Below, piece after piece: positions 49,710 through 57,754 of a stretch of 64,000 nt of DNA (positions are counted from its first letter, which is position 1; the number at the start of each line of letters is the position of its first letter). The stretch comes from a virus. The stretch lies in IMG/VR virus record IMGVR_UViG_3300026455_000008, positions 45,903 to 109,902 of that record. The stretch is one strand, 5' to 3'. The notes under the pieces were generated by a model. The model was not told where the DNA came from and made no database searches. It saw nothing but the letters and a program-made list of their open reading frames with translations. The position numbers and the translations under genes are program-made.

Positions 49710-50267
49710 TTATGCCTTTGGCGTGGTTCTTACGCCAAGAAGTTCTACTACGTGTCGCGAGCCGTTGATGGTGGTTTCTACAGTCGCCCCCACAGATTTG
49801 CTTAGGAGACCGGAAACAATATCTTGGTTCGCGATGTCTTTAAGCAAAGACTTAGACCGGAAGATCCCCTTATCTTCTGCTTCATCTGGCGTCGTAGAAG
49901 CGATGATAACGATGTCTTCGTCTGAAGACACGGTGTCTGCAGGAACGAGACCTCGGGTTTGATCATCTTTGTCAGATGACTCTTGCCAGTCTGCTAGTTT
50001 GAGCTTGTCTGCTAGGGTTGCGATCTGCTCTCTAGAGACGCCAGGCACAGAGTCCAGGAGGGCACTTGTTTTGTATTGGGTGTCGTTGAGGGCAGCATAG
50101 AAGCGCGTCAGATCTTCCTGCATGGGGCGAATCTGCTCCATGAACTGCTTAAGCAGTGCTTGAGAAACTCTCACCGCCATTGTTAAGTTTGCAACTTCGC
50201 GCTCAAGTTCTGCGACGCGGTTGACGGTGGGTTTGCTGCGCTTCTTTTGCGAATCTACGATTTTCAT
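49710..50267 (-). CDS. Coiled-coil head-cluster protein, 185 aa
   Basis: A basic start (MKIVDSQKKRSKPTV) leads to a ~60-residue coiled coil (VAELEREVANLTMAVRVSQA), then an acidic linker and a small C-terminal alpha/beta part (VGATVETTINGSRHVVELLG). It is the last gene before the terminator of the terminase-portal operon. No family is recognised. Confidence 0.65.
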   Translation of the reverse strand: MKIVDSQKKRSKPTVNRVAELEREVANLTMAVRVSQALLKQFMEQIRPMQEDLTRFYAALNDTQYKTSALLDSVPGVSREQIATLADKLKLADWQESSDKDDQTRGLVPADTVSSDEDIVIIASTTPDEAEDKGIFRSKSLLKDIANQDIVSGLLSKSVGATVETTINGSRHVVELLGVRTTPKA

Positions 50268-50282
50268 GCGTTACTCCGTATT

Positions 50283-51116
50283 TTACGCTCGTTTATCTTT
50301 TACACGATTTGCGAGAGCTTTAAGTAGCGTGATCTCTTCGCTTGTGAATGGGAGGGAGACTTGGGGCTTATCTGTCCCTAGAAGTTTTGCCAATTCTTGG
50401 TTGAGAAATTCCCGAACGCGGATCTCAATCGAGTCGTATTCTGACCCTTTTTTCTTCACGATCCTGGAGGAAAGGATATCGTTGATAGCGTTGGCTTGCT
50501 GAAGCTTTTGCTGCTCTGGCGTAAGCTTGGTTGGCGTATCCATCTTGACGACATTTGTGGTTTCGCTGGTTGAAACTGACGCAGCGAAAACTTTAGATTC
50601 TAATTTTGGTTCTGGGCTCATCTCTTTGACCTCTGGTTCTTGAGGGACAAAATCGTGTTTGGTCTTTATACTGAAACCATAACGATCCGCCATTGCGGCA
50701 TAAAGTTGATATGCAGATTTAAACTGCGACAAAGATAGAGGCTCTTTGTTGTCTAAACATCTCTGCCAGTGTGCCTCAACATTAGTGTCAACCATTAGAA
50801 TACGAGTGGTACTATTCTGGTCTTCAATGTCGCGCAGAACATCGATATCTTCGTCGCTAAGGAGCGGATTTCGACTATAGATAAACGGCCAAATTGTTTC
50901 ACCGTACCAAGATCTATCGAAGACGATATCTTGACCTGATAGACCGACAAGCATCTCCACAAGATCATCTAGGTAGGATGGGCCGGTGTAACCGGTCCGA
51001 GAGTATTTCTTATCAGGTGCAGAGAAGTGGATGGATTTGTATCCCTGAGACTCGTAAAGCTTGGCGAGTGACGACTTAAAGCTTCTATCTACACCCTCGA
51101 GTATCACGAATGCCAT
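50283..51116 (-). CDS. Thymidylate-kinase-like protein with atypical P-loop
   Basis: A 277-aa protein. Residues 1-150 follow the dTMP-kinase layout: MAFVILEGVDRSFKSSLAKL corresponds to FEGxDGxGKST, and DIVFDRSWYGETIW to the DR(Y/W) motif. The Walker A reads GVDRSFKS, with Phe in place of the second Gly, unusual for a kinase. The C-terminal ~110 residues are charged and helical and not part of the family. It could phosphorylate modified dNMP (with the dCMP-hydroxymethylase-like enzyme), or be inactive. Located in the head operon between portal and the coiled-coil gene. Confidence 0.6.
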   Translation of the reverse strand: MAFVILEGVDRSFKSSLAKLYESQGYKSIHFSAPDKKYSRTGYTGPSYLDDLVEMLVGLSGQDIVFDRSWYGETIWPFIYSRNPLLSDEDIDVLRDIEDQNSTTRILMVDTNVEAHWQRCLDNKEPLSLSQFKSAYQLYAAMADRYGFSIKTKHDFVPQEPEVKEMSPEPKLESKVFAASVSTSETTNVVKMDTPTKLTPEQQKLQQANAINDILSSRIVKKKGSEYDSIEIRVREFLNQELAKLLGTDKPQVSLPFTSEEITLLKALANRVKDKRA

Positions 51117-51136
51117 AACATATCCCCCAATAGAGA

Positions 51137-51144
51137 TATTTATA
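51137..51144 (-). promoter_or_regulatory. TATAAATA box (T4-late-like) before the kinase gene
   Basis: On the - strand, GTATAAATATCTCTATTGGG, 20 nt before the ATG. TATAAATA is the T4 late promoter -10 (known). A second copy precedes the intein-C terminase gene. Confidence 0.45.
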
Positions 51145-51166
51145 CAAATTGTTTAATTTAATAAAG

Positions 51167-53104
51167 TTATTCTTTTTCGGTATCTGCGGCAACGTTGATT
51201 GGGTTTCTTGTCATCTTGCCTTCAACGTTTGAGGCGCGAGTCGCGCCAAATTCTTTGGCAGTCTCTTGCAATTGCTGCACGGGCGATTGGCCTGCCTTTA
51301 CTGCGGCCTCAGCTGCTGCTTGTTTTCTACCTTCGGTATCGTGATCAACCTGCTGGCGCTGAAGATCTTGCTCGTGTTCCATTTGCTGCTGCTGCATTGC
51401 CATCTGTTGTTGCTGCTGATCTTTTGCTTCTTTCTGAGCCTGTTTAGTCATAAGCATATTTTGCCACTGCAGGAACATTGGATCGCCAGGAAGATATTGG
51501 AGTTCTTGTCGTTGAGTCGCGCCTGCATCGCCTAAGAAGACTTCTCGCTGCTCGCCTTTGGTCATCATCTTGTCGACCAGTCCCCAAAATGCTTGATTAA
51601 GCGGCAAATTCGCAATCGGATGGTCAATAGGTTTACGATCTTCATTCTTAAGCAGATCGTTCATAGAAGAAAACACGGTCATCTGCGCTTGACGAAGCGA
51701 GATATCGGTTTGCGCCGTGTCGTCTGTGTACCCTACGAACTTAAATTTATATTTAGATGCGAGCTCTTTATCTAAAGCAGGGACTACGTCTTGGTTGATC
51801 AGATCTTCAATAAAGTAAAGAATTGGCAGCAAACCTCTCTCGCGAGAGTACGTGATCTTGAATTGTCCAGATTCTTTAGCTTGAGATGCGGCACGACCGT
51901 TGGCGGTTGTAAGATAATCTAAACCTACTTCGATGGGGTCGATCTGAAACTGAGCACAGATGGATCGCATGACGTGCGAATTGAAGTTGATGTACTCCAT
52001 CTCGCGTGCAGACCCTGACATTGGTATCCACTGGACATCATCCAGCCCTGATACAATCGGTGTGCGCCAAGCGTTATTCGAGCCCGAAATAGTATTGTAG
52101 AACTGACGACGGAAAGACGCCAGAGTGTTTTGAGTAACTGTTCCTTTGAGATGCAGGATCCCTCTAGCCGCATATCCGTGCGTAAAGTAGTTTGCATTGT
52201 AGGATTCAACGTTGAGATGGTTTGTGATCATGATCACGGCTTGCTCGACCATCGAGATCGCGTAGCCGTTGGAGTCGGCAAAGTTCTTTGGGTTGAAGAG
52301 TTTGAAGACCATGTCTTCATCGCCAAACACGTTTACGACGCGCATGTCCATGGTCTGCTGAACGTACTTTAGGTACTCCATGTCAGGAGTATTGATCTGA
52401 CCGTCACCCCTTGGGTCATTGTCAGAGCGCTTTTTGTGGTAAAGCTCCAGCGCGACTTTTGCCTGATTCTCAACCGCATCCTTGGAGACGTTTGGGTTGA
52501 CACGGTAAACAGTCTCTGCGGGAAGAGGGCGAAAGCGATGGAGAGAACCTTTGCGAGTAAGCACCTTCTCTACGGCGATATGGCCAAAGGTTAGTGCGTC
52601 CCAGGTGATCAACTTTACGAACTCACCGAACAGCATCTCCTCGCCGCGGGGCGTTGCGTCGGTACGACCACAGTGATAAATATAGTCTTCTAGCATCCGG
52701 ATGTTATCGATATCTTCTTGGGTAACTGGTTCATTTTGGTTGGCCTTAACAAACCGGTACCCCATGTCATACTTCTTCTCCTGAGGACGAGAGAAGCGCA
52801 GAACTGTATCGCAACGAATCTGCAAAATTGCATTTACTAGCCAATCTCGCATAGAGATTTCTCTAAGGGTGCGGTTGGCTATTCTAGAGATTTTTGATTT
52901 AGAAAGAAAGTAATTATGAGCAGCGTGATCGTAATACGGATCGGTAAGTATAGCTTTGCTGCCAACGAGCTGACCCTGATCTTGAGCTTCATTTTTAGGC
53001 TGAGAAGAGTCGGATAGACGGTCGGCTTCAGACTTAGTTAAGTCCTCGATATCTTTACGAAGAGAATCAGTAACTGCTTTTTTAATATCTTCAATCCAAG
53101 ACAT
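51167..53104 (-). CDS. Portal protein
   Basis: This 645-aa protein forms the dodecameric DNA entry ring. Seen: DWLVNAILQIRCDTVLRFSR near the N-terminus, and the conserved crown/wing region with ICAQFQIDPIEVGLDYLTT, QAKESGQFKITYSRERGLLP and FIEDLINQDVVPAL, which is typical of SPP1/T4-type portals. The C-terminal ~80 residues are Gln-rich (QQQQMAMQQQQMEHEQDLQR). The start at MSWIEDIK follows GGAG; an in-frame TTG lies in that site. It follows TerL in the head operon, as is usual. Confidence 0.9.
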   Translation of the reverse strand: MSWIEDIKKAVTDSLRKDIEDLTKSEADRLSDSSQPKNEAQDQGQLVGSKAILTDPYYDHAAHNYFLSKSKISRIANRTLREISMRDWLVNAILQIRCDTVLRFSRPQEKKYDMGYRFVKANQNEPVTQEDIDNIRMLEDYIYHCGRTDATPRGEEMLFGEFVKLITWDALTFGHIAVEKVLTRKGSLHRFRPLPAETVYRVNPNVSKDAVENQAKVALELYHKKRSDNDPRGDGQINTPDMEYLKYVQQTMDMRVVNVFGDEDMVFKLFNPKNFADSNGYAISMVEQAVIMITNHLNVESYNANYFTHGYAARGILHLKGTVTQNTLASFRRQFYNTISGSNNAWRTPIVSGLDDVQWIPMSGSAREMEYINFNSHVMRSICAQFQIDPIEVGLDYLTTANGRAASQAKESGQFKITYSRERGLLPILYFIEDLINQDVVPALDKELASKYKFKFVGYTDDTAQTDISLRQAQMTVFSSMNDLLKNEDRKPIDHPIANLPLNQAFWGLVDKMMTKGEQREVFLGDAGATQRQELQYLPGDPMFLQWQNMLMTKQAQKEAKDQQQQQMAMQQQQMEHEQDLQRQQVDHDTEGRKQAAAEAAVKAGQSPVQQLQETAKEFGATRASNVEGKMTRNPINVAADTEKE

Positions 53105-53136
53105 CTTGGTCTCCAAGCTGACGGTAAGACAACCAT

Positions 53137-53142
53137 ATTATA
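53137..53142 (-). promoter_or_regulatory. Candidate promoter -10 (TATAAT) before the portal gene
   Basis: On the - strand, GATCGTATAATATGGTTG, with TATAAT 33 nt before the ATG, near the end of the terminase gene. No clear -35 is seen. The same GTATAATAT is found before the SSB gene. Confidence 0.4.
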
Positions 53143-53145
53143 CGA

Positions 53146-54672
53146 TCAAAAGGTCCATATAAAACCGCCGTCCGACCCTTGATCTTCGTTATCCTCTATA
53201 TCAGACAGCCTTCCTATTTTACCCATCTTATCCAGGTTAACTTCCGGATTAAACGGAATGTTGTTTACCTTAGCGTACTCTTCAGGTGTGGGCGGTTTAA
53301 AGAAGCTGCCGGTAGAATCAACTAATTTAGCCATGTCTACGTCTAAGCCAGCCGAAGAAAGGATGACAGCTGACTTGCTGAATAAATTAGTCATCGCATA
53401 GCGCAAAGCGTCAATCCAGTGATCGTGCTCTGTATCAGGATCATCCGTGATTTGACCTGATGCATCTACTTTGTAATGGTAGAGCTGGAACTCCCTTATC
53501 AAGGGCTGACAAGTTTCTTGTGCAAAAAATATCTTTGGCTCCCCGGTTCCTGGGACTTTTAACCATTTCTTTATGACCTGGATGCCAGTGTTTACTTGGC
53601 CCTTGTCAGTGTTAGTTGATGTGGGAAGACCGAGCTTTCTCATCTCGACTGCGTCACCCGGATCGGCTTGATCTGGGAAGTAGAGCTGAACCCGATAAGC
53701 CTGGTGCCACTTATTCTTGACGTGGTGCATCCAGGCAGGTCGAGATATGTACGTCATACCGTCGCATCTGACGACGTAGATGTTTTCCTTAGAGTCTACG
53801 AAAAAAGTTACCAAAGTATGAGGGTTAGACCATCCCCAGTCGATACCCGAGTATGCTGGCAAACCCATTGCTAAACATTTCTTAACAAAGATATCGTGAT
53901 TGCACTCGCCAGGAAATTCCTTGCCGGTAAGAGTGAGCCACATCTGATTCCATGTCCTGACGTGCGTACGCTCATCAAATTCCTTAAACACAATTCCCTC
54001 AACTGATGGTTTAAGATTCATCAGCTGTGACATTGCCCAATCAGGACCTTCGGAAAGTATCTTCTGGGCAAGTTCGTCAATCGACTTGAGCATCGGCGAT
54101 GTGGATGTTTGATTTTTGGCGTCACCTAAGCAGATTGGCGCAAGAGGGCACTTGTGGCAACCAGAATACATCTCGTACGGCGCGTAGTCTTTTTTCTTCT
54201 GCTCGCTGAGTTTATTGTATTCAGACGGAAGACGCATGTCGAATGAATTTTGGTCGATATAGTATTCTTGCTTAGTCGTACCGGATCTAGAGTCTGGGCA
54301 GCGCTCAGTAAACTCGAACGCGGTCCAGCGGCGAACATGTCTCCCCTGCTTCTCGGCATTCTCGATGGCTTGATTCATTAGCCCGTATCGAGATTTTCTA
54401 GTTGAGATACCCACTCTTAGCGGCTTCTTGCCCCGCTTGGAGTCGAGCATACCAGATATCTCTTTGTATGCCTTTAATCCTTCGCCAGAAACTGTGTCGA
54501 TTTCATCGACCACAACCAGCGGTACGTGAGGTCCGTTGCAGTTGTGATTTATAGTGCCATCGATCGTAACAAATGAATTAGACATCGGATTTGTCGGATC
54601 CGAATTAGAACGAACCTCAAGTTTCGCTATTTGTTTGACACCGGTTCGCTCGAGCTTTTTAATTTTAGCCAT
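53146..54672 (-). CDS. terL: Split-intein C-half fused to the TerL C-terminal part
   Basis: A 508-aa protein. Residues 1-44 are an intein C-half: VKQIAKLEVRSNSDP (block F) and NSFVTIDGTINHN (block G, ending His-Asn), followed by Cys45 as the +1 residue. After splicing, the remainder starts CNGPHVPLVVVDEIDT, the Walker B of the terminase. The nuclease domain contains YSGIDWGWSNPHTLVTFFVD (RNase H-type first Asp) and DTEHDHWIDALRY. A Cys cluster, GCHKCPLAPICLGDA, sits between the two domains. Together with the N-half it would give a ~693-residue ATPase-nuclease that packages DNA. Shine-Dalgarno AGGTGATAT. Confidence 0.9.
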   Translation of the reverse strand: MAKIKKLERTGVKQIAKLEVRSNSDPTNPMSNSFVTIDGTINHNCNGPHVPLVVVDEIDTVSGEGLKAYKEISGMLDSKRGKKPLRVGISTRKSRYGLMNQAIENAEKQGRHVRRWTAFEFTERCPDSRSGTTKQEYYIDQNSFDMRLPSEYNKLSEQKKKDYAPYEMYSGCHKCPLAPICLGDAKNQTSTSPMLKSIDELAQKILSEGPDWAMSQLMNLKPSVEGIVFKEFDERTHVRTWNQMWLTLTGKEFPGECNHDIFVKKCLAMGLPAYSGIDWGWSNPHTLVTFFVDSKENIYVVRCDGMTYISRPAWMHHVKNKWHQAYRVQLYFPDQADPGDAVEMRKLGLPTSTNTDKGQVNTGIQVIKKWLKVPGTGEPKIFFAQETCQPLIREFQLYHYKVDASGQITDDPDTEHDHWIDALRYAMTNLFSKSAVILSSAGLDVDMAKLVDSTGSFFKPPTPEEYAKVNNIPFNPEVNLDKMGKIGRLSDIEDNEDQGSDGGFIWTF

Positions 54673-54683
54673 ATATCACCTGG

Positions 54684-54715
54684 GTATATAGATCCCATGT
54701 CTAGTATCTATATAC
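54684..54715. other. 10-bp perfect hairpin before terL C-half
   Basis: GTATATAGAT and ATCTATATAC form an AT-rich stem with a 12-nt loop, 12 bp before the intein-C start codon. AT-rich and without a U-run, it is not a terminator. It may be an mRNA processing or regulatory site setting the supply of the C-half. Confidence 0.5.
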
Positions 54716-54728
54716 TCAAAATGATAAG

Positions 54729-54736
54729 TATTTATA
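54729..54736 (-). promoter_or_regulatory. TATAAATA box before the terL C-half
   Basis: On the - strand, ACTATAAATACTTATC stands directly after the stop of the unknown gene and 57 nt before the intein-C ATG. This could be a late promoter giving the second terminase half its own transcript. Confidence 0.45.
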
Positions 54737-54739
54737 GTT

Positions 54740-55639
54740 TTATAGACCGTGATGATGTTTAAAATGTGCAACACCGCGATCTACGACCGCGTCTTCGTGT
54801 GCTTTCAATTTACGTAGATCGCCACTCAGAGCATCTTCATACGTACTAGAAACCTTGTCGTTAAGCGCCTCGTGGCGAGCTGTTGTCGCGTCGTCTTTAG
54901 GTTTAGCGTTGCTATTATCGTACTCGTAATAAAGAATATCACCGGGGGATGTAGCAGAAACAGTCTTGTGATGACCGTATGCGCCCAGATTCAAAGCTTG
55001 AACATCGCCAACTAGATGGGGTTTTAGTGCCAAATTGTCGTGATCGTGAAAAACAGTAGGACCATGTTTGCCCTCATGATAAGGATCGATATTTGCTCCT
55101 ATTGCTCTACTTAAACCCTTTACAGCCTCAATGCCGTGATGATCATGCACATCTTTTAAATTTTTAACAGAATCATCCAGATGACGATCAAAGGCATTGC
55201 GTAGATCTTCATGACTAAATCTTAGTCCACCATGATGGGGCATATCTGAGGCTTTAAAAGCATCTGCAGCCTTATTTTGCAAGTAACTAAGGTGCCCTAA
55301 ATCAATGGATCCAGGGCTAGCATTGTTTACTAAATCTCTTATAGCACCAGAATGCTGCTGCAACGCCCGCGGAGACTTAGCATCAAGAGCGTCGTGATAA
55401 TCAGCAAACATTTTATTAAGTTTAGCATTGTATTGAGTTTTGTTAGGTGCAGAATTCGCATCCACACAGGTGTAGTGGTGCATTTTGTCGTTTCTCATAG
55501 AGCCACCGCATATACATGCGTTTTGAGAAATATGAGGTGCTTTTTCCCATATGGCTTTACTTAAAAGCTGCCATTGACCGTTTGATTTTACGAGCAATTC
55601 TTCTTTGTGCGTTTTTAACGACTTGATTAAATTATTCAT
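54740..55639 (-). CDS. Unknown protein between the terminase halves, 299 aa
   Basis: I do not recognise this protein. It opens MNNLIKSLKTHKEELLVKSN and has GQWQLLSKAIWEK; the KSNGQW element is shared with a small protein near 35.6 kb. A CxC...C cluster (ACICGGSM and HYTCVD) suggests metal binding. The rest is rich in His, Asp and Asn (FHDHDNLALKPHLVGDVQAL; LGAYGHHKTVSATSPGDILY) with many predicted helices, and could be a nuclease or a virion enzyme. No homing endonuclease signature (HNH, LAGLIDADG, GIY-YIG) is seen. It overlaps the PolX-like gene by 8 bp. Confidence 0.75.
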   Translation of the reverse strand: MNNLIKSLKTHKEELLVKSNGQWQLLSKAIWEKAPHISQNACICGGSMRNDKMHHYTCVDANSAPNKTQYNAKLNKMFADYHDALDAKSPRALQQHSGAIRDLVNNASPGSIDLGHLSYLQNKAADAFKASDMPHHGGLRFSHEDLRNAFDRHLDDSVKNLKDVHDHHGIEAVKGLSRAIGANIDPYHEGKHGPTVFHDHDNLALKPHLVGDVQALNLGAYGHHKTVSATSPGDILYYEYDNSNAKPKDDATTARHEALNDKVSSTYEDALSGDLRKLKAHEDAVVDRGVAHFKHHHGL

Positions 55640-56171
55640 ATCGATCTCTTGGTGGCTTTGTTTTCAAATTTAAAAAATTAAAGAAATCGTTTTCGCTTTT
55701 AAATGTCAACTTTTCATTGGTTGATTTAATCAATATAAAAGCTGGATTTTTCCACGACATTCCTTGACTTTCAAGGCTGTTTCTAATTCTACCATTATGG
55801 GCAGCCGACCCGGTTGCAAAAACTAAAACATTTCCAAGGTTTTCATCAGTGTACGGAAATATATCTAATACTATTATCTTTCTTATATTAAAAAATTTAA
55901 TCTTTTTAAGATACTGTCTGCTAAGAGTTGCATTGTGATTTCTCATAGGGTTCAGGAACCAGCCCATGCTTTTCATTTTAGAATCAAGATCTTGCATAAG
56001 ATGTGCTGGAATTACGAGATCGATATCGCCGCAAATAAATTTAGATCTCCTATACGAACCTGCGATTAGGTATCCGTTTATGTTAAGTTTAAAAGTTATA
56101 AACTTTACAATAAGATATACGATAAATCTTGGTAATTTTAATTGCAAATTATTTGGCACCGATATAGCCAT
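55632..56171 (-). CDS. Minimal PolX-type nucleotidyltransferase
   Basis: A 179-aa protein with the palm-thumb part of family X DNA polymerases: AGSYRRSKFICGDIDLVI holds GS and the catalytic DxD; VLDIFPYTDENLGNVLVFAT holds the third Asp; and ATGSAAHNGRIRNSLESQGM matches the thumb FTGSxxxNxxxRxxAxxxG. No N-terminal lyase domain is present. The size is near that of the African swine fever virus PolX (known, 174 aa). It could fill DNA gaps or nick-repair, or function in the mobility of the intein locus. It sits between the terminase halves, with AGAGAGTG before ATG. Confidence 0.8.
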   Translation of the reverse strand: MAISVPNNLQLKLPRFIVYLIVKFITFKLNINGYLIAGSYRRSKFICGDIDLVIPAHLMQDLDSKMKSMGWFLNPMRNHNATLSRQYLKKIKFFNIRKIIVLDIFPYTDENLGNVLVFATGSAAHNGRIRNSLESQGMSWKNPAFILIKSTNEKLTFKSENDFFNFLNLKTKPPRDRYE

Positions 56172-56196
56172 AATGCACTCTCTAATATTAATAATA

Positions 56197-57144
56197 TTAA
56201 ATCGTTATAACGTCATCGATATCAGTAAGATGCTGCAATTCTACCCAACCTCGTTGAGTCCAAACCTTATGGTCAAGCGTTCCTTCGATTATTCTTCCAT
56301 CTTCTAACTCTACTCTGACACATTCCGCATCTTCAAGTTGATTGTCTATTACTTCAACAAAACCAATAGTATTTTTAATTAAATCCCCTGGTTTAAAATC
56401 CGCTAATATTTTTGGCACACCATTGCCATCGATTGACATAGTACAAGAAGTTAAACAGGCTTTTAATGTGCATGGAATCACTTCAAGTGTGACCTTCTCA
56501 CCCGTAACATTAAATACCGATTTTTCCATCGTAAATTTTTCAAGAATACGGTCGGCTTCTTGTGTTTTAGGTGGCAAAATTAACGGTTTAATTCTGTCGG
56601 ACATCAGAAACTTTTGCTGATACTCGTAGCATCGTTTTGCCTGTGATAGAATCGCACCCACATGAACAACATCGCGCTGATCGTGCAAAAGTATTAGAAG
56701 TTCGGCGATAGCCATGCCAAGTGTTTTTCCAGAGCCCCTACCGGCAACGTATAGCAACTCTTGCACATTTTGCGGATTATCGTTGTTAACGCAAATATTA
56801 TAAGCTTCCCATATCGCGTGAAAAGGCGTCGTATCCGCATAGCGGGAAACCTTGCAATCTGGCAGCTGGAGGTTAAAAAAGTATTTAATATAGTTCTTTA
56901 GATCTTTCTCTGTTCGGCACGGCGTAAGAAAGATCTTTTCGAGCTGCGCCATTGTCAGGTGTGCGGCTCTCTCAGACATTCTCTGAGAAGCTTGCTGCTG
57001 CTTTGCGACCTTAGTTAAGGCCGTCTGCTCGGCGCGCTTCTTAGGAAGCTCGATAAACTTCTTATAATGGTTGCCGCAGTAACCTTTTGCCTTGATCGGC
57101 TTACCGCACCCGGTGACTGAGCAAAACTTAGACTCGTCACTCAT
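56197..57144 (-). CDS. terL: TerL N-terminal part fused to split-intein N-half
   Basis: A 315-aa protein. Residues 1-30 have a zinc-type cluster (CSVTGCGKPIKAKGYCGNHY). Residues 133-141 form Walker A (VAGRGSGKT), and the TerL ATPase continues to Ala229. Cys230 starts the intein: CLTSCTMSIDGNG (block A), then the strand FKPGDLIKNTIGFVEVIDNQ and the block B-like IIEGTLDHKVWTQRGWVEL (with T-x-D-H). The ORF ends after 86 intein residues (TDIDDVITI), about the size of known split intein N-halves such as gp41-1 (88 aa, from memory). The break precedes Walker B. The gene overlaps terS by 8 bp. Confidence 0.9.
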   Translation of the reverse strand: MSDESKFCSVTGCGKPIKAKGYCGNHYKKFIELPKKRAEQTALTKVAKQQQASQRMSERAAHLTMAQLEKIFLTPCRTEKDLKNYIKYFFNLQLPDCKVSRYADTTPFHAIWEAYNICVNNDNPQNVQELLYVAGRGSGKTLGMAIAELLILLHDQRDVVHVGAILSQAKRCYEYQQKFLMSDRIKPLILPPKTQEADRILEKFTMEKSVFNVTGEKVTLEVIPCTLKACLTSCTMSIDGNGVPKILADFKPGDLIKNTIGFVEVIDNQLEDAECVRVELEDGRIIEGTLDHKVWTQRGWVELQHLTDIDDVITI

Positions 57145-57754
57145 CTTCTGGGTCCTGGACTAATTGGGCCAAGAGAACAGACTCGTCGGCTGGTTCTGGT
57201 TTGGGTAGGGCTTTAGGTTTGCTTGATTTAGACAAAAGTTTAGGTTGATCAGTCTCTGCAGGAGCAGAAAGGGCTCTAACTGAGTCTGCGACTTTCGCCA
57301 GCATCTCTATTACCTGCTGGTATTCTTTTAAACTTTTGATTCTCATCTGAGGAGGAGGCGCTTTAGAAGGATCTTGGAGATACTTGCGCATCTCCTCCAT
57401 GTTCTCTGTGGTAGAGACAGACACCATGTCTGTAAGAAACTCAACCTGCTCGACGGTGGATTTAACTATGCGGGCCCGAATCCTGTCATATATTGAGTTG
57501 GCTAACTTTTCACGATCTTTAACCCACCCGTTTAAGGCAGCCGTCAGCGAGATTTTTCCCAAAGAATATTGGGGAAATTTCCTGCTTAGATCTTCTAACG
57601 AATAGCCAAGCAGGAAAAGTTCGTAAACGGGCATAGCCTCTTGCTTGCCCATGGCGCCTGCGGTCTTATGCTGACGAAGATACTTTTCGGCCTCGCGGAC
57701 CTGATCGAAACTAAGTCCGTAGCGTTCTTCAGCGTTCAGTCTCTTTTTTAGCAA
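57137..57754 (-). CDS. Putative terminase small subunit
   Basis: The 205-aa protein lies directly before TerL. It has an HTH-like region MPVYELFLLGYSLEDLSRKF, then SLGKISLTAALNGWVKDRE, a coiled-coil middle (AKLAKVADSVRALSAPAE) and a Lys/Pro-rich linker leading to an acidic end. Layout (DNA-binding, oligomerisation, TerL-binding tail) and place fit TerS. No family-level motif was confirmed. Confidence 0.65.
   Translation of the reverse strand: MLKKRLNAEERYGLSFDQVREAEKYLRQHKTAGAMGKQEAMPVYELFLLGYSLEDLSRKFPQYSLGKISLTAALNGWVKDREKLANSIYDRIRARIVKSTVEQVEFLTDMVSVSTTENMEEMRKYLQDPSKAPPPQMRIKSLKEYQQVIEMLAKVADSVRALSAPAETDQPKLLSKSSKPKALPKPEPADESVLLAQLVQDPEDE

Noticed and set aside
53146-57144. Terminase break caused by a sequencing error or a simple pseudogene
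   Set aside because: Both halves end precisely at intein borders with proper start codons and Shine-Dalgarno sites, and intact genes lie between them.
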